A DNA stretch of 64,000 nucleotides from Acidovorax sp. DW039 (GCF_037101375.1 NZ_AP029019.1:3081001-3145000), one strand, 5' to 3'; shown: positions 1 to 9,391, counted from the first letter of the stretch. The notes: generated by a model from the sequence alone, not told the origin. Program-made: numbers and translations.

Positions 1-511
1 CGAAGTCCACAGTCACGCGGTCGGTGTCCTGGGCTGCTGCATCCGCGGCGCGCTGGGCGAAGGTGCGGCGTTGCTTGCGCAGGATTTCGATGGTCTTGTC
101 GATGGCCGCATCGGTCACATCAGCAGACAGCTTTTCGATTTCAGCACCAGACAGGTCGGCAATCTTGACTTCGGGGAACACTTCAAAGATCGCGTCGAAA
201 GTGACTTGACCTTCAGGAGCGCCTTCCTTCTCGGTGATGCGGGGCTGGCCAGCAACACGCAGATTGGCTTCGTTGGCGGCTGTTGCAAAGGCTTCGCCCA
301 CCTTGTCGTTCAGCACTTCGTACTGCACGGAGTAGCCATAACGCTGAGCCACCACATTCAGAGGCACCTTGCCAGGACGGAAACCATCCATCTTGACTGT
401 GCGAGCCAGGCGCTTGAGACGCGAATCCACTTCAGACTGGATCAGGGTGACGGGCAGGCTGAGCGTGATCTTGCGCTCGAGCTTTTCAAGGGTTTCAACA
501 GTAACGGCCAT
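1..511 (-). CDS. tig: Trigger factor, N-terminal part (gene runs off the window start)
   Basis: Ribosome-bound chaperone and peptidyl-prolyl isomerase that receives nascent chains at the exit tunnel. The 170 visible codons read MAVTVETLEKLERKITLSLP and continue with the ribosome-docking signature GFRPGKVP around residue 45, typical of the Tig N-terminal domain; the last visible codons enter the PPIase region. The ATG at 511-509 is preceded by AGAGGA at good spacing. It lies 75 bp downstream of tRNA-Leu on the same strand, and tRNA-Leu, tig, clpP, clpX, lon is a common betaproteobacterial order, so clpP is expected outside the window. The identification is secure; only the 3' part is missing. 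Confidence 0.95.
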   Translation of the reverse strand, partial: MAVTVETLEKLERKITLSLPVTLIQSEVDSRLKRLARTVKMDGFRPGKVPLNVVAQRYGYSVQYEVLNDKVGEAFATAANEANLRVAGQPRITEKEGAPEGQVTFDAIFEVFPEVKIADLSGAEIEKLSADVTDAAIDKTIEILRKQRRTFAQRAADAAAQDTDRVTVDF

Positions 512-586
512 GGCTTTTCCTCTTATGAATGTGGATCGTGCTGGCTGCAGCGCAGCAGCGCCGTGTTCCGCAAAGTCTCACATGGA

Positions 587-673
587 TGGTGCGCGGGGGG
601 GGACTCGAACCCCCACACCATTGCTGGCGTCAGGACCTAAACCTGGTGCGTCTACCAATTTCGCCACCCGCGC
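587..673 (-). tRNA. tRNA-Leu (anticodon UAG), CCA encoded
   Basis: On the minus strand the 87-nt gene starts GCGCGGGTGGCGAAATTGG and ends with the matching acceptor strand, discriminator A and an encoded CCA (587-589). The anticodon loop TTTAGGT between CCAGG and CCTG arms gives UAG, reading CUA/CUG-type leucine codons. The variable region is long, as in class II leucine tRNAs, and the T-arm carries GGTTCGAGTCC. It sits directly upstream of tig. Confidence 0.95.
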
Positions 674-716
674 GGTTCAACAAACAAACAGGTGGCGAGC
701 ACTGCGAGCCACCTGT
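674..716 (-). terminator. Stem-loop with T-rich tail between RND permease and tRNA-Leu
   Basis: The arms ACAGGTGGC (688-696) and GCCACCTGT (708-716) pair perfectly around an 11-nt loop. Read on the minus strand the stem is followed by TTTGTTTGTTG, so it looks like a Rho-independent terminator for the RND efflux operon ending at 778. The tail is interrupted by G, and the tRNA begins only 15 nt later, so a role as a leader hairpin of the tRNA transcript is also possible. Confidence 0.55.
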
Positions 717-777
717 GTGAAATCGGTCAACCTTCTATTTTAGCCTGATGTGAGGACCTGCAGAAAGAAGATACGTT

Positions 778-3700
778 TCAATGCACTTCTGCAGCCGGTT
801 TGCGCACGCGGAACCAGGCCGCATACATGGCGGGCAAAGCCAACAGGGTCAGCACCGTGGCAACGACCAAACCGCCCATGATGGCGACCGCCATGGGCCC
901 CCAGAACACGCTGCGCGACAGCGGGATCATGGCCAGCACGGCTGCAGCCGCAGTCAGCACAATAGGCCGCAAACGGCGCACCGCAGATTCCACGATGGCG
1001 TCCCAAGCGGGAACTCCGCGTTGGCGGTCCTGCTCAATCTGGTCGATGAGGATCACCGAGTTGCGCTGGATCATGCCCATCAAGGCAATCACCCCGAGCA
1101 GCGCCACAAAGCCGAAGGGCCGGTTGAGCAACAGCAACGCACCCGCAACACCCGCCAAGCCCAAGGGGCCGGTCAGAAACACCAGCATGGCGCGGCTGAA
1201 GCTGTGCAGCTGCAGCATGAGCAAGGTAAAGGTGATGAACAGCATGATCGGGATGCCCGCCGCAATGGACGCAGACCCCTTTGAGCTTTCCTCCACAGCC
1301 CCGGCGACTTCTATGCGGTAAGCATTCTGCCCGGCGGCATGCCACTTCGCCTCGATCTCGCGCAGGGACGGCAGCAGCGCGCTGGTGACAGTAGCCCCCT
1401 GCATGCCTTCTGTCACGTCGCCCTGTACCGTGATGGCGTAGTCGCGGTTCTCGCGCCACATCACACCAGGTTCCCAGGTGAACACAGGCTTGGCAATCTG
1501 CGTCAGCGGTATCGACTTGCCCGAGGCCGTTGGCAGATAGGCGCTGCCGATATCGGTAATGGCGTCCCGCTCATCCAGCGGTTGGCGCAGCACGATATCG
1601 ATGAGCTTGTCGCCCTCGCGGAATTGCCCGATCTGCGAGCCCGCCAGGATGATCTTGGCAGCCTGAGCGATCGACTGGCTGGTGACACCCAAGGCGCGTG
1701 CCTTGTCCTGATCCACCTCCATGCGCACCACTTTGACCGACTCGTTCCAGTTGTCGTTCACGCCACGCATGTCCGCGTTCTTGCGCAGCACTGCTTTCAC
1801 CTCATCGGCGCGCTCGCGCAAGACGCGCGGATCAGGCCCCATGACGCGGAACTGCACGGGGTACGCCACCGGAGGCCCGTTGGGCAGCAGCTTCACACGG
1901 CCACGCACCTCAGGAAACTCCTCCGCCAGCAAAGTCGGCAGCTTGATGCGCAAGGACTCGCGCACAGCCAGATCCTTGGGCAGCACGATCATCTGCGACA
2001 CGTTGGTTTGAGGCAGCACCTGATCCAGCGGCAGATAAAACCGCGGAACGCCCGAGCCGACCCAGGTGCTGACGCTGTTCACTCCAGGCTCGTTCAGCAG
2101 ACGCTGCTCCACCCGTTTGGTGACTGCCTCATTCCCCTCGAACGAAGTGCCTTCGGGAAACCAGACCTCCACCAGAATTTCAGGCCGACTGGAGTCGGGG
2201 AAGAACTGCTGCTGCACCTTCCCCATGCCCACGATGCCCAGCACGAAAGTGAGGATCGTCAGGCCAATCGTGATCCAGCGGTGCTGCACACACCAGTTCA
2301 CCAAACGGCGGAAGGTCATGTAGAACGGGCTGTCGAACACCTCGTGCGGGTCTTCAGAAATACCCTTTTGCGCCTGCGCAGCCTGCACATGCGGCGGCAC
2401 CTTGAGCAGCAGAGTACCCAGGTAGGGAACGAAATACACCGAGACGATCCACGACAGGACGAGCGAAATGACCGTCACCGCAAAGATCGCAAACGTGTAC
2501 TCCCCCGTCATGGACTTGGCAATGCCAATGGGCAGGAAACCCGCCGCAGTGATCAACGTACCCGTCAGCATCGGCATGGCCGTCAATTCGTAGGCAAAGG
2601 TGGCCGCGCGCACCTTGTCGTAGCCCTCTTCCAGCTTCAGCACCATCATTTCCACGGCGATGATGGCGTCGTCCACCAGCAGCCCCAGCGCGATGATGAG
2701 GGAGCCCAGCGAAATCTTGTGCAACCCGATGTTCCAGTACCACATGGCAAGGAACGTCACGGCCAACACCATGGGGATGGTCACTGCCACCACCAGGCCA
2801 GGACGTGGGTCGATGTACCAGCGCTTCCATAAAGGCTGTTGCCCGGCACGCTTGTGCAGGCCCAGGCTGATGAAGCTCACGGCCAGAACAATCACCACCG
2901 CCTCGATGAGCACCTTGACGAACTCATTCACCGAAGTGGCCACTGCCTTGGGCTGGTCCTGCACGTTCACCAGTTTGACGCCCGCAGGCAGGGTCGCGCT
3001 GATGTGCTGGGCAGCTTTTTCCAGCGCCTTGCCCAGGGCAATGATGTCGCCCCCCTTGGCCATGGAGATGCCCAGCGCGATCACTTCGCGCCCTTGGTGG
3101 CGCACCTTGACGGTGGCTGGATCCACATAACCGCGCTTGACCTCGGCAATATCCCCCAGGCGGAACTGCGCACCGTTGGGGCCCCGCACAGGCATGGCGC
3201 GCAAGTCTTCGATGGCGTTGAACTGGCCACCGACCCGCACCTGCACCTGATCAAGAGGCGTCTGCACCGCACCCGCTGACTCCACCGCGTTCTGCTGCCC
3301 CAGTTGCGACAACACCTGGTTGAAGTCCAGCCCCAACTGCGACAGGCGCTTTTGCGAGACCTCGACAAACAGCTTTTCATCCTGCACGCCAAACTGCTCG
3401 ACCTTGGCCACATCAGGCACCCGCAGCAGTTGCTGGCGCACATCGTCAGCAAACGTCTTGAGCTCGGCATAGGAGAAGCCTTCGGACTCCAGCGCGTAGA
3501 TCACGCCATAGACGTCACCGAACTCGTCATTGAAAAACGGGCCCTGGATGCCGCTGGGCAAGGTGTAGCGCATGTCGCCCACCTTTTTACGCACCGTGTA
3601 CCAGACATTGGCCACGTCCCCCGGACGGGACGAGTCCTTGATCTGGAAGATGATCTGCGACTCGCCGGGCTTGGAATAGCTGCGGATCTTGTCGGCATAG

Positions 3701-3951
3701 GGCACTTCCTGCAGCGTGCGCTCGATCTTGTCGGTCACCTGCTCGGCCATCTGCTGCGCAGTGGCCCCCGGCCAATAGGTACGCACCACCATCACCCGGA
3801 AGGTGAACGGAGGGTCTTCGTCCTGACCGAGCTGGAAGTACGCTGCGAAGCCCAGCAGCATCAGCACCACCATGAGGTAACGGGTCAGCGCCGGATGATC
3901 TAGCGCCCACTTGGAGAGGTTGAACCCCTCTTTGGGTTGGTTCTGGCTCAT
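778..3951 (-). CDS. RND efflux transporter, inner-membrane permease subunit
   Basis: Proton-driven export pump subunit of 1057 residues, the normal size for RND permeases. It shows the family plan: TM1 (near residue 25, LTRYLMVVLMLLGFAAYF), first periplasmic porter loop, TM2-TM6 with the proton-relay acidic pair in GLLVDDAIIAVEMMVLKLEE, then the duplicated second half starting near WCVQHRWITIGLTI and QQQFFPDSSRPEILVE. I place the start at ATG 3951 (MSQNQPK), preceded by GAGG, rather than at the GTG 12 nt upstream that overlaps the previous stop. The gap to the adaptor gene is 8 bp, so the two form an operon. Substrate cannot be read from sequence; the family exports drugs, dyes or solvents. 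No outer-membrane factor gene is adjacent. Confidence 0.93.
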   Translation of the reverse strand: MSQNQPKEGFNLSKWALDHPALTRYLMVVLMLLGFAAYFQLGQDEDPPFTFRVMVVRTYWPGATAQQMAEQVTDKIERTLQEVPYADKIRSYSKPGESQIIFQIKDSSRPGDVANVWYTVRKKVGDMRYTLPSGIQGPFFNDEFGDVYGVIYALESEGFSYAELKTFADDVRQQLLRVPDVAKVEQFGVQDEKLFVEVSQKRLSQLGLDFNQVLSQLGQQNAVESAGAVQTPLDQVQVRVGGQFNAIEDLRAMPVRGPNGAQFRLGDIAEVKRGYVDPATVKVRHQGREVIALGISMAKGGDIIALGKALEKAAQHISATLPAGVKLVNVQDQPKAVATSVNEFVKVLIEAVVIVLAVSFISLGLHKRAGQQPLWKRWYIDPRPGLVVAVTIPMVLAVTFLAMWYWNIGLHKISLGSLIIALGLLVDDAIIAVEMMVLKLEEGYDKVRAATFAYELTAMPMLTGTLITAAGFLPIGIAKSMTGEYTFAIFAVTVISLVLSWIVSVYFVPYLGTLLLKVPPHVQAAQAQKGISEDPHEVFDSPFYMTFRRLVNWCVQHRWITIGLTILTFVLGIVGMGKVQQQFFPDSSRPEILVEVWFPEGTSFEGNEAVTKRVEQRLLNEPGVNSVSTWVGSGVPRFYLPLDQVLPQTNVSQMIVLPKDLAVRESLRIKLPTLLAEEFPEVRGRVKLLPNGPPVAYPVQFRVMGPDPRVLRERADEVKAVLRKNADMRGVNDNWNESVKVVRMEVDQDKARALGVTSQSIAQAAKIILAGSQIGQFREGDKLIDIVLRQPLDERDAITDIGSAYLPTASGKSIPLTQIAKPVFTWEPGVMWRENRDYAITVQGDVTEGMQGATVTSALLPSLREIEAKWHAAGQNAYRIEVAGAVEESSKGSASIAAGIPIMLFITFTLLMLQLHSFSRAMLVFLTGPLGLAGVAGALLLLNRPFGFVALLGVIALMGMIQRNSVILIDQIEQDRQRGVPAWDAIVESAVRRLRPIVLTAAAAVLAMIPLSRSVFWGPMAVAIMGGLVVATVLTLLALPAMYAAWFRVRKPAAEVH

Positions 3952-3959
3952 GGTTCGCC

Positions 3960-5171
3960 TCACTTTGCCGAGGCAGAAGCAGCTGCCGCCGCCGCAGATG
4001 CACCAGCGGACGATGCAGGCGCTACTGAATTAGTAGCTTGCTGCGCTGTACTGGCGGGCGCTGGAGCATATTTTTGCTGATAAACCGTGACCTTTTGTCC
4101 AGGCGAGAGCACATGCACCCCGGTGGAGACCACCTGCATGCCGGGCGCAAGGCCTGAGGCCACCACCGCCTCGTTGCCGTCGGCAGTGGCAATCTGGATG
4201 ACTTGCGACTTCACGGTGCTGCTCGCAGGGTCATACACCCACACAGCGGTGGCCTGTCCTTCCTGGCGCAGGGCACTCGTGGGCAACTTGATGGCCGGGG
4301 TACCCGCGTGGCTCAAGGCCTTGGGGGTAACATACACGGTGGCGCCCAGGGCGGGTGATTCCGCGCGGTCAATGGCTACCTTGACCTGGAAAGTCCGCGT
4401 GCTTGCGTCGGCGCTGGCGGCCACTTCGCGCACTTTGCCCGCAATGCTGTCGCCGCCAGACCAGCCGCGCACCATCACCTCCTGGCCCACCGCCATGAGG
4501 CCTACCTTGTCTTCGGGAACGACAAACACCACATCGCGAGCGCCGTCCTGCGCGATGCGCACCACGGGCGTCCCGGCAGACACGACCTGCCCAGGCTCTG
4601 CATCAATGCCGGTGATGACCCCCGACGCGTCCGCCACCAGGCGTGTGTACTCCGCCTGGTTGCCTTGCGAAGCCAACTGCGCACGGGCCTGATCCAGCGT
4701 GGCCTGGGCAGCCTTGAGGGTGGTGTCACGGCGCTCCAGCTCTGCACCGCTGATGAAGTTCTGGTCTTTCAGCGCTGCATAGCGCTTGAAGTCCGCGGCA
4801 GCCAGATCGCGCTGCGTGGCAGCGGCGGCCACCTGGGCACGGGCGGCCTCGGTAGCCAGCTGGTAGTCCTTAGGGTCCAGCTGGGCCAGCACATCGCCCG
4901 CCTTCACACGCTGCCCCAGTTCAGCCTGGCGCTTGATGATCTTGCCCGCCACCCGGAAGCCGAGGCGGGACTCGATGCGCGCACGCACCTCACCGGCGTA
5001 CTCCACCTGCGCCTCCAGCGGGCTGACGCCCACCGTCATCAACTTGACAGAGCGCACAGGCTCGGGTGCAGGCTCGGGGCGGGAACAGGCCACCAGCAAA
5101 GCGGCGACGCCCACAAGCGGCAAATACCTGGTGAACCTGTCAACGGGCCGCAAGGCGGAGGATGTGCGCAT
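3960..5171 (-). CDS. RND efflux periplasmic adaptor (membrane fusion) lipoprotein
   Basis: Adaptor of 403 residues linking the permease to an outer-membrane channel. The N-terminus MRTSSALRPVDRFTRYLPLV leads to a lipobox LLVAC with Cys29, so it is probably lipid-anchored. The barrel-sandwich half-motifs (RVAGKIIKRQAELGQRVKAG and DASGVITGIDAEPGQVVSAG) flank an alpha-hairpin rich in A/Q/R, as in HlyD/AcrA proteins. The chosen ATG begins the signal peptide; the longer reading upstream looks non-coding. The last 30 residues are Ala/Ser-rich, and part of this tail is encoded by a copy of the short interspersed repeat (4021-4077), unusual inside a gene. First gene of the pump operon. Confidence 0.9.
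   Translation of the reverse strand: MRTSSALRPVDRFTRYLPLVGVAALLVACSRPEPAPEPVRSVKLMTVGVSPLEAQVEYAGEVRARIESRLGFRVAGKIIKRQAELGQRVKAGDVLAQLDPKDYQLATEAARAQVAAAATQRDLAAADFKRYAALKDQNFISGAELERRDTTLKAAQATLDQARAQLASQGNQAEYTRLVADASGVITGIDAEPGQVVSAGTPVVRIAQDGARDVVFVVPEDKVGLMAVGQEVMVRGWSGGDSIAGKVREVAASADASTRTFQVKVAIDRAESPALGATVYVTPKALSHAGTPAIKLPTSALRQEGQATAVWVYDPASSTVKSQVIQIATADGNEAVVASGLAPGMQVVSTGVHVLSPGQKVTVYQQKYAPAPASTAQQATNSVAPASSAGASAAAAAASASAK
4021..4077 (+). repeat. Short interspersed repeat copy 1, inside the adaptor gene
   Basis: Begins GCTACTGAATTAGTAGC and ends GCGCTGGAGCATATTTTT, matching the layout of the other copies (AGCTGCTTGCGCTT, short spacer, AAGCGCTAGAGG, T-rich end). It is diverged in the middle. 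It lies antisense within the Ala/Ser-rich C-terminal tail of the RND adaptor without breaking the frame. Confidence 0.5.
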
Positions 5172-5543
5172 GGGAAATCCGGTAGTGAAAATAATGCAGC
5201 AAGCGATGCAGCGGCCACAGCACGTACCCCGTGCCGCCACACCGCAACCAGAAGCCTGTCAGCGCCCTGCCCTTCGTCCCCGTCAAAGCGGTACTACGTC
5301 TTTCGGTGCCTGCATCTGCGAAACCACTGGCACCACAGCCTAAGGCAATCCGCCAAACCACGGGCCATGCCCATGGCGCAGCAGTCACCAGCACAGCAGA
5401 GCCAAGCCGCCGCTCCATAGCGCCGCACCGCAGATTTGACCCGCGTATCCCGCGCATATGCACGACAAACATGCACGACAAAATGGCGCGCACAAGACAA
5501 GGAAAAGACCCCAACAGGCTTGCGTAGCCAGTATCCCAAACGG
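5172..5543. other. Long untranslated leader, no supported gene
   Basis: About 370 bp lie between the adaptor start and the TetR-type operator. Open frames exist on both strands but none has recognisable protein features, a ribosome-binding site or a conserved start. A direct repeat TGCACGACAAA occurs twice near 5459-5480. I see no further structure. Confidence 0.4.
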
Positions 5544-5565
5544 TTACTGACTGACCGGTTAGTAA
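5544..5565. promoter_or_regulatory. Probable TetR-family operator
   Basis: A 22-bp imperfect palindrome, TTACTGACTGA followed by CCGGTTAGTAA; 16 of 22 positions are symmetric and the outer five bases are perfect. The pattern ACTNACNGGTNAGT is typical of operators bound by TetR/AcrR repressors of RND pumps. It lies between the pump operon (minus) and hpnC (plus); no tetR gene is visible nearby. Confidence 0.55.
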
Positions 5566-5638
5566 TCTATGAGAACCCCACACCCCTTGTCAAGCGACAA
5601 TCCATGGCCTGACGAAAACCGAACCACGCATCCAGCCC

Positions 5639-6517
5639 GTGACACAGCCCTTGCATTCCACCGCTCACCCACCCAGCCAGCAACCCCAGGCTGTCACCCA
5701 CTACGAGAACTTTCCGGTGGCATCACTGTTGTGTCCACCCCACCTGCGTGCCCCCATCCAGGCCATCTATGCCTTCGCTCGCACGGCAGACGATATTGCC
5801 GATGAAGGAGATGCCACACCCGCCCAGCGTTTGGCAGAACTCAGCGCCTTTGAGGCCGATCTGCAGGCCATCGCCCAGGGGGAGCGCCCCTCGCCCCGTT
5901 GGCAAAACGTATTCATTCCCCTGCAGGCTCAGATGCAGCGCCATCGCCTGCCTGTGGATCTGCTGCGCGACTTGCTCAGCGCGTTTGCGCAAGACATTGA
6001 AAAAACACGTGATGCAGAAGGCTATGCAGACCGCGCCGAGCTGCTGGACTATTGCCGCCGCTCTGCCAACCCCGTGGGCCGGCTGCTGCTGCACCTCTAC
6101 GGTGTGCAAAGCGCCCAGGCGCTGCAAGAGAGTGATGCCATTTGCACCGCATTGCAGCTCATCAACTTCTGGCAAGACCTGAGTGTGGACATTCCGCGGG
6201 GCCGCCACTACCTGCCCCGCTCAGATTGCGCAGCCCACGGTGCTTGTCAGGCCGACTTGCTGGCGCTGGAGAACACGCCGCAGAACATCGACCTGATCCA
6301 GGACTGCGCCGCCTGGGCCCGCACCACCATGTTGCGTGGAACCCCTCTGGTGCACCGCCTGCCCGGCCGCGCCGGATGGGAACTGCGCCTGGTGGTGCAG
6401 GGAGGCCTGCGCATCCTGGACAAGGTGGATGCCCTGCACGGTGGCAGCCTGCACACCCGTCCGCGCCTGCATGCGTGGGACTGGTGCGTCATGCTGGGCC
6501 GTGCACTGGCGATGTAA
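5639..6517 (+). CDS. hpnC: Hydroxysqualene synthase (squalene synthase HpnC)
   Basis: Converts presqualene diphosphate to hydroxysqualene in the three-step bacterial HpnCDE route to squalene for hopanoids. The 292-residue protein has the trans-isoprenyl-diphosphate synthase fold: first Asp-rich motif in FARTADDIADEGDA and second in NFWQDLSVDIPRGR. HYENFPVASLL near residue 22 is characteristic of HpnC as opposed to HpnD. Start is a GTG with no clear ribosome-binding site; no better in-frame start exists close by. Unlike the usual contiguous hpnCDE order, hpnD and hpnE lie 2.9 kb downstream, after two unrelated genes. Confidence 0.9.
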   Translation: MTQPLHSTAHPPSQQPQAVTHYENFPVASLLCPPHLRAPIQAIYAFARTADDIADEGDATPAQRLAELSAFEADLQAIAQGERPSPRWQNVFIPLQAQMQRHRLPVDLLRDLLSAFAQDIEKTRDAEGYADRAELLDYCRRSANPVGRLLLHLYGVQSAQALQESDAICTALQLINFWQDLSVDIPRGRHYLPRSDCAAHGACQADLLALENTPQNIDLIQDCAAWARTTMLRGTPLVHRLPGRAGWELRLVVQGGLRILDKVDALHGGSLHTRPRLHAWDWCVMLGRALAM

Positions 6518-6581
6518 GAAAGATTCATGGGCAGCAAGTGCCGCCGAATAGTGGCGCTTGCACAACCAGCCAGCCCTCCAG

Positions 6582-6640
6582 GAAAAACAGGCCCTGGCGC
6601 TTTATAGACGAGCGCAAGCAGCTATCAAATCAATAGCAAA
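6582..6640 (-). repeat. Short interspersed repeat copy 2
   Basis: Minus-strand copy: TGATAGCTGCTTGCGCT, spacer, AAAGCGCCAGGGCCTGTTTTT. It lies in the roughly 295-bp space between hpnC and sdaA, 65 bp after the hpnC stop. The rest of that space (6641-6812) shows no gene and no riboswitch I can recognise. Confidence 0.6.
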
Positions 6641-6812
6641 TCAATTTTGCTGCAGAGAGATTCCACGCAACTCCGCCGCGCAGGGCACAGGGATTGCGAG
6701 CATGTGCCTGCCACCCGCTGCCCGCTAGGGTGGCGACCTGCACCCTTTCACCCATTGCGCACAAGGGCGACCCAACAGGTCTGCCTGAGCCAGCGCACAT
6801 CTCACTGCACAC

Positions 6813-8231
6813 ATGTCCGTCAGCGTTTTTGACCTCTTCAAAATTGGCATCGGCCCTTCCAGTTCCCACACGGTCGGGCCCATGATTGCTGCACGGCAGT
6901 TCGCCTGCCATCTGCGAGACAGTGGCTTGTTGCCCGAGGTTCACCACGTCACCTGTGAGCTGTTCGGCTCTCTCTCTGCCACCGGCATCGGGCACGGCAC
7001 GGACACCGCGGTCATGCTCGGCCTGGCCGGTCACGAGCCAGACACCATCGACCCTGACCAGATCACGCCCACCATCCAGCACATCCGGCAAACCCGGCAA
7101 CTGTCTCTGCTGGGCACGCACCTCGTACCCTGGGCAGACAAAGAGCACATGCTGATGCGCCGCAAAAGCCTGCCCCGCCACCCCAACGGCCTGTGTCTGC
7201 ATGCCTTTGATACGCAGGGCAACGAACTGGTGGCGCGGGAGTACTACTCCATCGGTGGCGGCTTTGTGGTGGATGAGCAAGGCGTGCGCGTGACCAACGC
7301 GGCTGCTGGTTCTGACGGCAATGCCGGAGCCGCCCCCTCTACCGCGGGCCACGGAGAAGGACTGCCCTACCCCTTCAGCACGGGCGCAGAATTGCTGGCC
7401 CGATGCCGCGCCAGCGGGCTCAGCATGGCCCAGGTCATGGCCGCCAACGAACAGCACTGGCTTTGCGAAGCAGAAGTGCACCGCCAGCTCATGCGCATCT
7501 GGGACACCATGGCCGGGGCGGTACGGCGTGGCTGCGCCACCACGGGAGAGCTCCCCGGCCCGATGCGGGTGCGCCGCCGCGCTGCGGAGCTGCACCGCAG
7601 CCTCAGCAGCCAGCCCGAAGCGGCACTGCGTGACCCGCTGTCCATGCTGGATTGGGTCAACCTGTACGCCATGGCGGTGAACGAGGAAAACGCCGCTGGG
7701 GGCCGGGTGGTGACCGCTCCCACCAACGGTGCCGCAGGCGTGATACCTGCTGTGCTGCACTACTACGTGCGCTTTCTGCCAGGGGCGAATGACCAGGGAA
7801 TCGCCACCTTTTTGCTCACCGCGGGGGCCATCGGCATCATCTACAAGATCAATGCGTCCCTGTCGGGCGCAGAGGTGGGCTGCCAGGGCGAAGTGGGCGT
7901 GGCCTGCTCCATGGCCGCCGGGGCCTTGGCGGCGGTGATGGGTGGAACGCCCGAGCAGGTGGAAAACGCGGCAGAAATTGGCATGGAGCACAACCTGGGG
8001 ATGACATGCGACCCGGTGGGCGGGCAGGTACAGATACCCTGTATCGAACGCAATGCCATGGGGGCCATCAAGGCCATCAACGCAGCCCGCATGGCGCTGC
8101 GCGGCAATGGGGAACATGTGGTATCGCTGGACAAGGTCATCAAGACCATGATGCAGACCGGTGCCGACATGAAGAGCAAGTACAAAGAGACATCGCGTGG
8201 CGGACTGGCGGTAAACGTTGTGGAATGCTGA
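6813..8231 (+). CDS. sdaA: L-serine ammonia-lyase (serine dehydratase), iron-sulfur type
   Basis: Deaminates L-serine to pyruvate and ammonia in the cytoplasm with a [4Fe-4S] cluster. At 472 residues it is the fused single-chain type: N-terminal beta domain starting [20 protein letters not shown], then the catalytic alpha domain. The cluster cysteines are visible in the C-terminal third ([19 protein letters not shown] and QIPCIERN). ATG 6813 is the natural family start. It is inserted between hpnC and hpnDE in the same direction; no functional link to hopanoids is evident. Confidence 0.94.
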   Translation: MSVSVFDLFKIGIGPSSSHTVGPMIAARQFACHLRDSGLLPEVHHVTCELFGSLSATGIGHGTDTAVMLGLAGHEPDTIDPDQITPTIQHIRQTRQLSLLGTHLVPWADKEHMLMRRKSLPRHPNGLCLHAFDTQGNELVAREYYSIGGGFVVDEQGVRVTNAAAGSDGNAGAAPSTAGHGEGLPYPFSTGAELLARCRASGLSMAQVMAANEQHWLCEAEVHRQLMRIWDTMAGAVRRGCATTGELPGPMRVRRRAAELHRSLSSQPEAALRDPLSMLDWVNLYAMAVNEENAAGGRVVTAPTNGAAGVIPAVLHYYVRFLPGANDQGIATFLLTAGAIGIIYKINASLSGAEVGCQGEVGVACSMAAGALAAVMGGTPEQVENAAEIGMEHNLGMTCDPVGGQVQIPCIERNAMGAIKAINAARMALRGNGEHVVSLDKVIKTMMQTGADMKSKYKETSRGGLAVNVVEC

Positions 8232-8357
8232 CGCCCTGCAACTGAATATGTGCCATTGGGGGCCACCCGAATGACAATGCACGGATGGGGTGACTGAGGC
8301 TTTCTCAGGCATCCCGTTCCACCCACCCGTTGCATCCGTTCACTCACCCTCTTCAAG

Positions 8358-9254
8358 ATGTCACTTTCTCGCCAACTTCGCTCATGGGCCATCATCGCCA
8401 CCCTCGCCCTGACAGGTGCATCGGCCATGGCCCAGGACACGCTGTCGCGCATTGCCAGCTCTGGCGAGTTGCGTCTGGGACACCGCGAAAAATCCCTGCC
8501 TTTTTCCTACAAGGACCCGGCCACGGGCAAAGTGCAGGGTTACACGGTGGATATCTGCCTGCACATCTTTGACGAGATCAAAAAAGAACTCAAACGCCCG
8601 GACCTGCGCGTGAACTACCTGCTGGTCGATGGCAAGAACCGCGTCACCGATGTAAAAAACAACGTGGTGGACCTGGAATGCGGTGGCACCGCCAACACCG
8701 CAGCACGGCAGAAGGAAATTTCCTTCAGCCACCACATCTTTGTGGCCTCGTCTGCCTTCCTGGTACGCAAAAGCTCAGGCATCAAGACACTGGACGACTT
8801 GCAGGGCAAGCGCATTGCCGTCCAGGGCAAGACCACCAACGAAAACCTGCTGCGTGCCAACGAACGCACCTACAACCGCAAATTCAACTATGTGCTGGTG
8901 GAAAGCACACTGGATGCCGTCAACGCCCTGGCCAAAGGCGACGCCGATGCAGCCTTTGCAGACGATGCAGGTATCTGGATTCCGCTCACGCGCCTGGGCA
9001 AAGCCATGGACGAGTACCAGTTTCTGGAAAAACGCCTGTCCGTGGAGCCCTACAGCATTGGCCTGCGCAAGGACGACCCCAAGTTCAAGGAGCTGGTGGA
9101 CCGCGTGACCCGTCGCATGATCCAGAACGGAGAAATGACCGCGCTCTATAAAAAGTGGTTCAGTTCCGAGCAAGGCACGCTGCCCATCAGCGTGTTCATG
9201 AAAGAAGCGCTGCGCCGCCCCAGTGACATCGGGGTTGAGCAAATCGCTTTCTAA
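8358..9254 (+). CDS. Amino-acid ABC transporter substrate-binding protein (glutamate/aspartate type)
   Basis: Periplasmic binding protein of 298 residues, SBP_bac_3 family, closest in character to glutamate/aspartate-binding GltI. A signal peptide (MSLSRQLRSWAIIATLALTG, cleavage after AMA) precedes DTLSRIASSGELRLGHREKSLPFSY. The GltI-like segment VDLECGGTANTAARQKEISF is present. No permease or ATPase gene adjoins it, so it is an orphan receptor that must work with a transporter encoded elsewhere. It lies 126 bp after sdaA. Confidence 0.88.
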   Translation: MSLSRQLRSWAIIATLALTGASAMAQDTLSRIASSGELRLGHREKSLPFSYKDPATGKVQGYTVDICLHIFDEIKKELKRPDLRVNYLLVDGKNRVTDVKNNVVDLECGGTANTAARQKEISFSHHIFVASSAFLVRKSSGIKTLDDLQGKRIAVQGKTTNENLLRANERTYNRKFNYVLVESTLDAVNALAKGDADAAFADDAGIWIPLTRLGKAMDEYQFLEKRLSVEPYSIGLRKDDPKFKELVDRVTRRMIQNGEMTALYKKWFSSEQGTLPISVFMKEALRRPSDIGVEQIAF

Positions 9255-9391
9255 GCCGCAGAGGCTGTCCCCAGCCAGCGGCCTCTGAGGAGGCTGCACT
9301 TGCGGTGCTCGCCCGCTGAACGTGCAGCAGCCTCACAACAAAAACCCTGCTCAGCCCGAGCGCAGATTTTCGGCAGCGCGCAGGGACGCGC

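Noticed and set aside
1339..2832. Long plus-strand open frame antisense to the RND permease
   Set aside because: His/Arg/Gln-rich shadow of a high-GC gene; the opposite strand encodes a clear full-length RND permease.
5140..5583. 147-codon minus-strand frame in the pump leader
   Set aside because: It overlaps the adaptor start and the operator and shows no domain or start signal.
6641..6812. Possible riboswitch upstream of serine dehydratase
   Set aside because: No conserved glycine-riboswitch or other aptamer blocks could be found; only scattered GC-rich runs.
9259..9290. CAGAGGC/GCCTCTG hairpin after the glutamate-type binding protein
   Set aside because: Long loop and no T-run; too weak to call a terminator.
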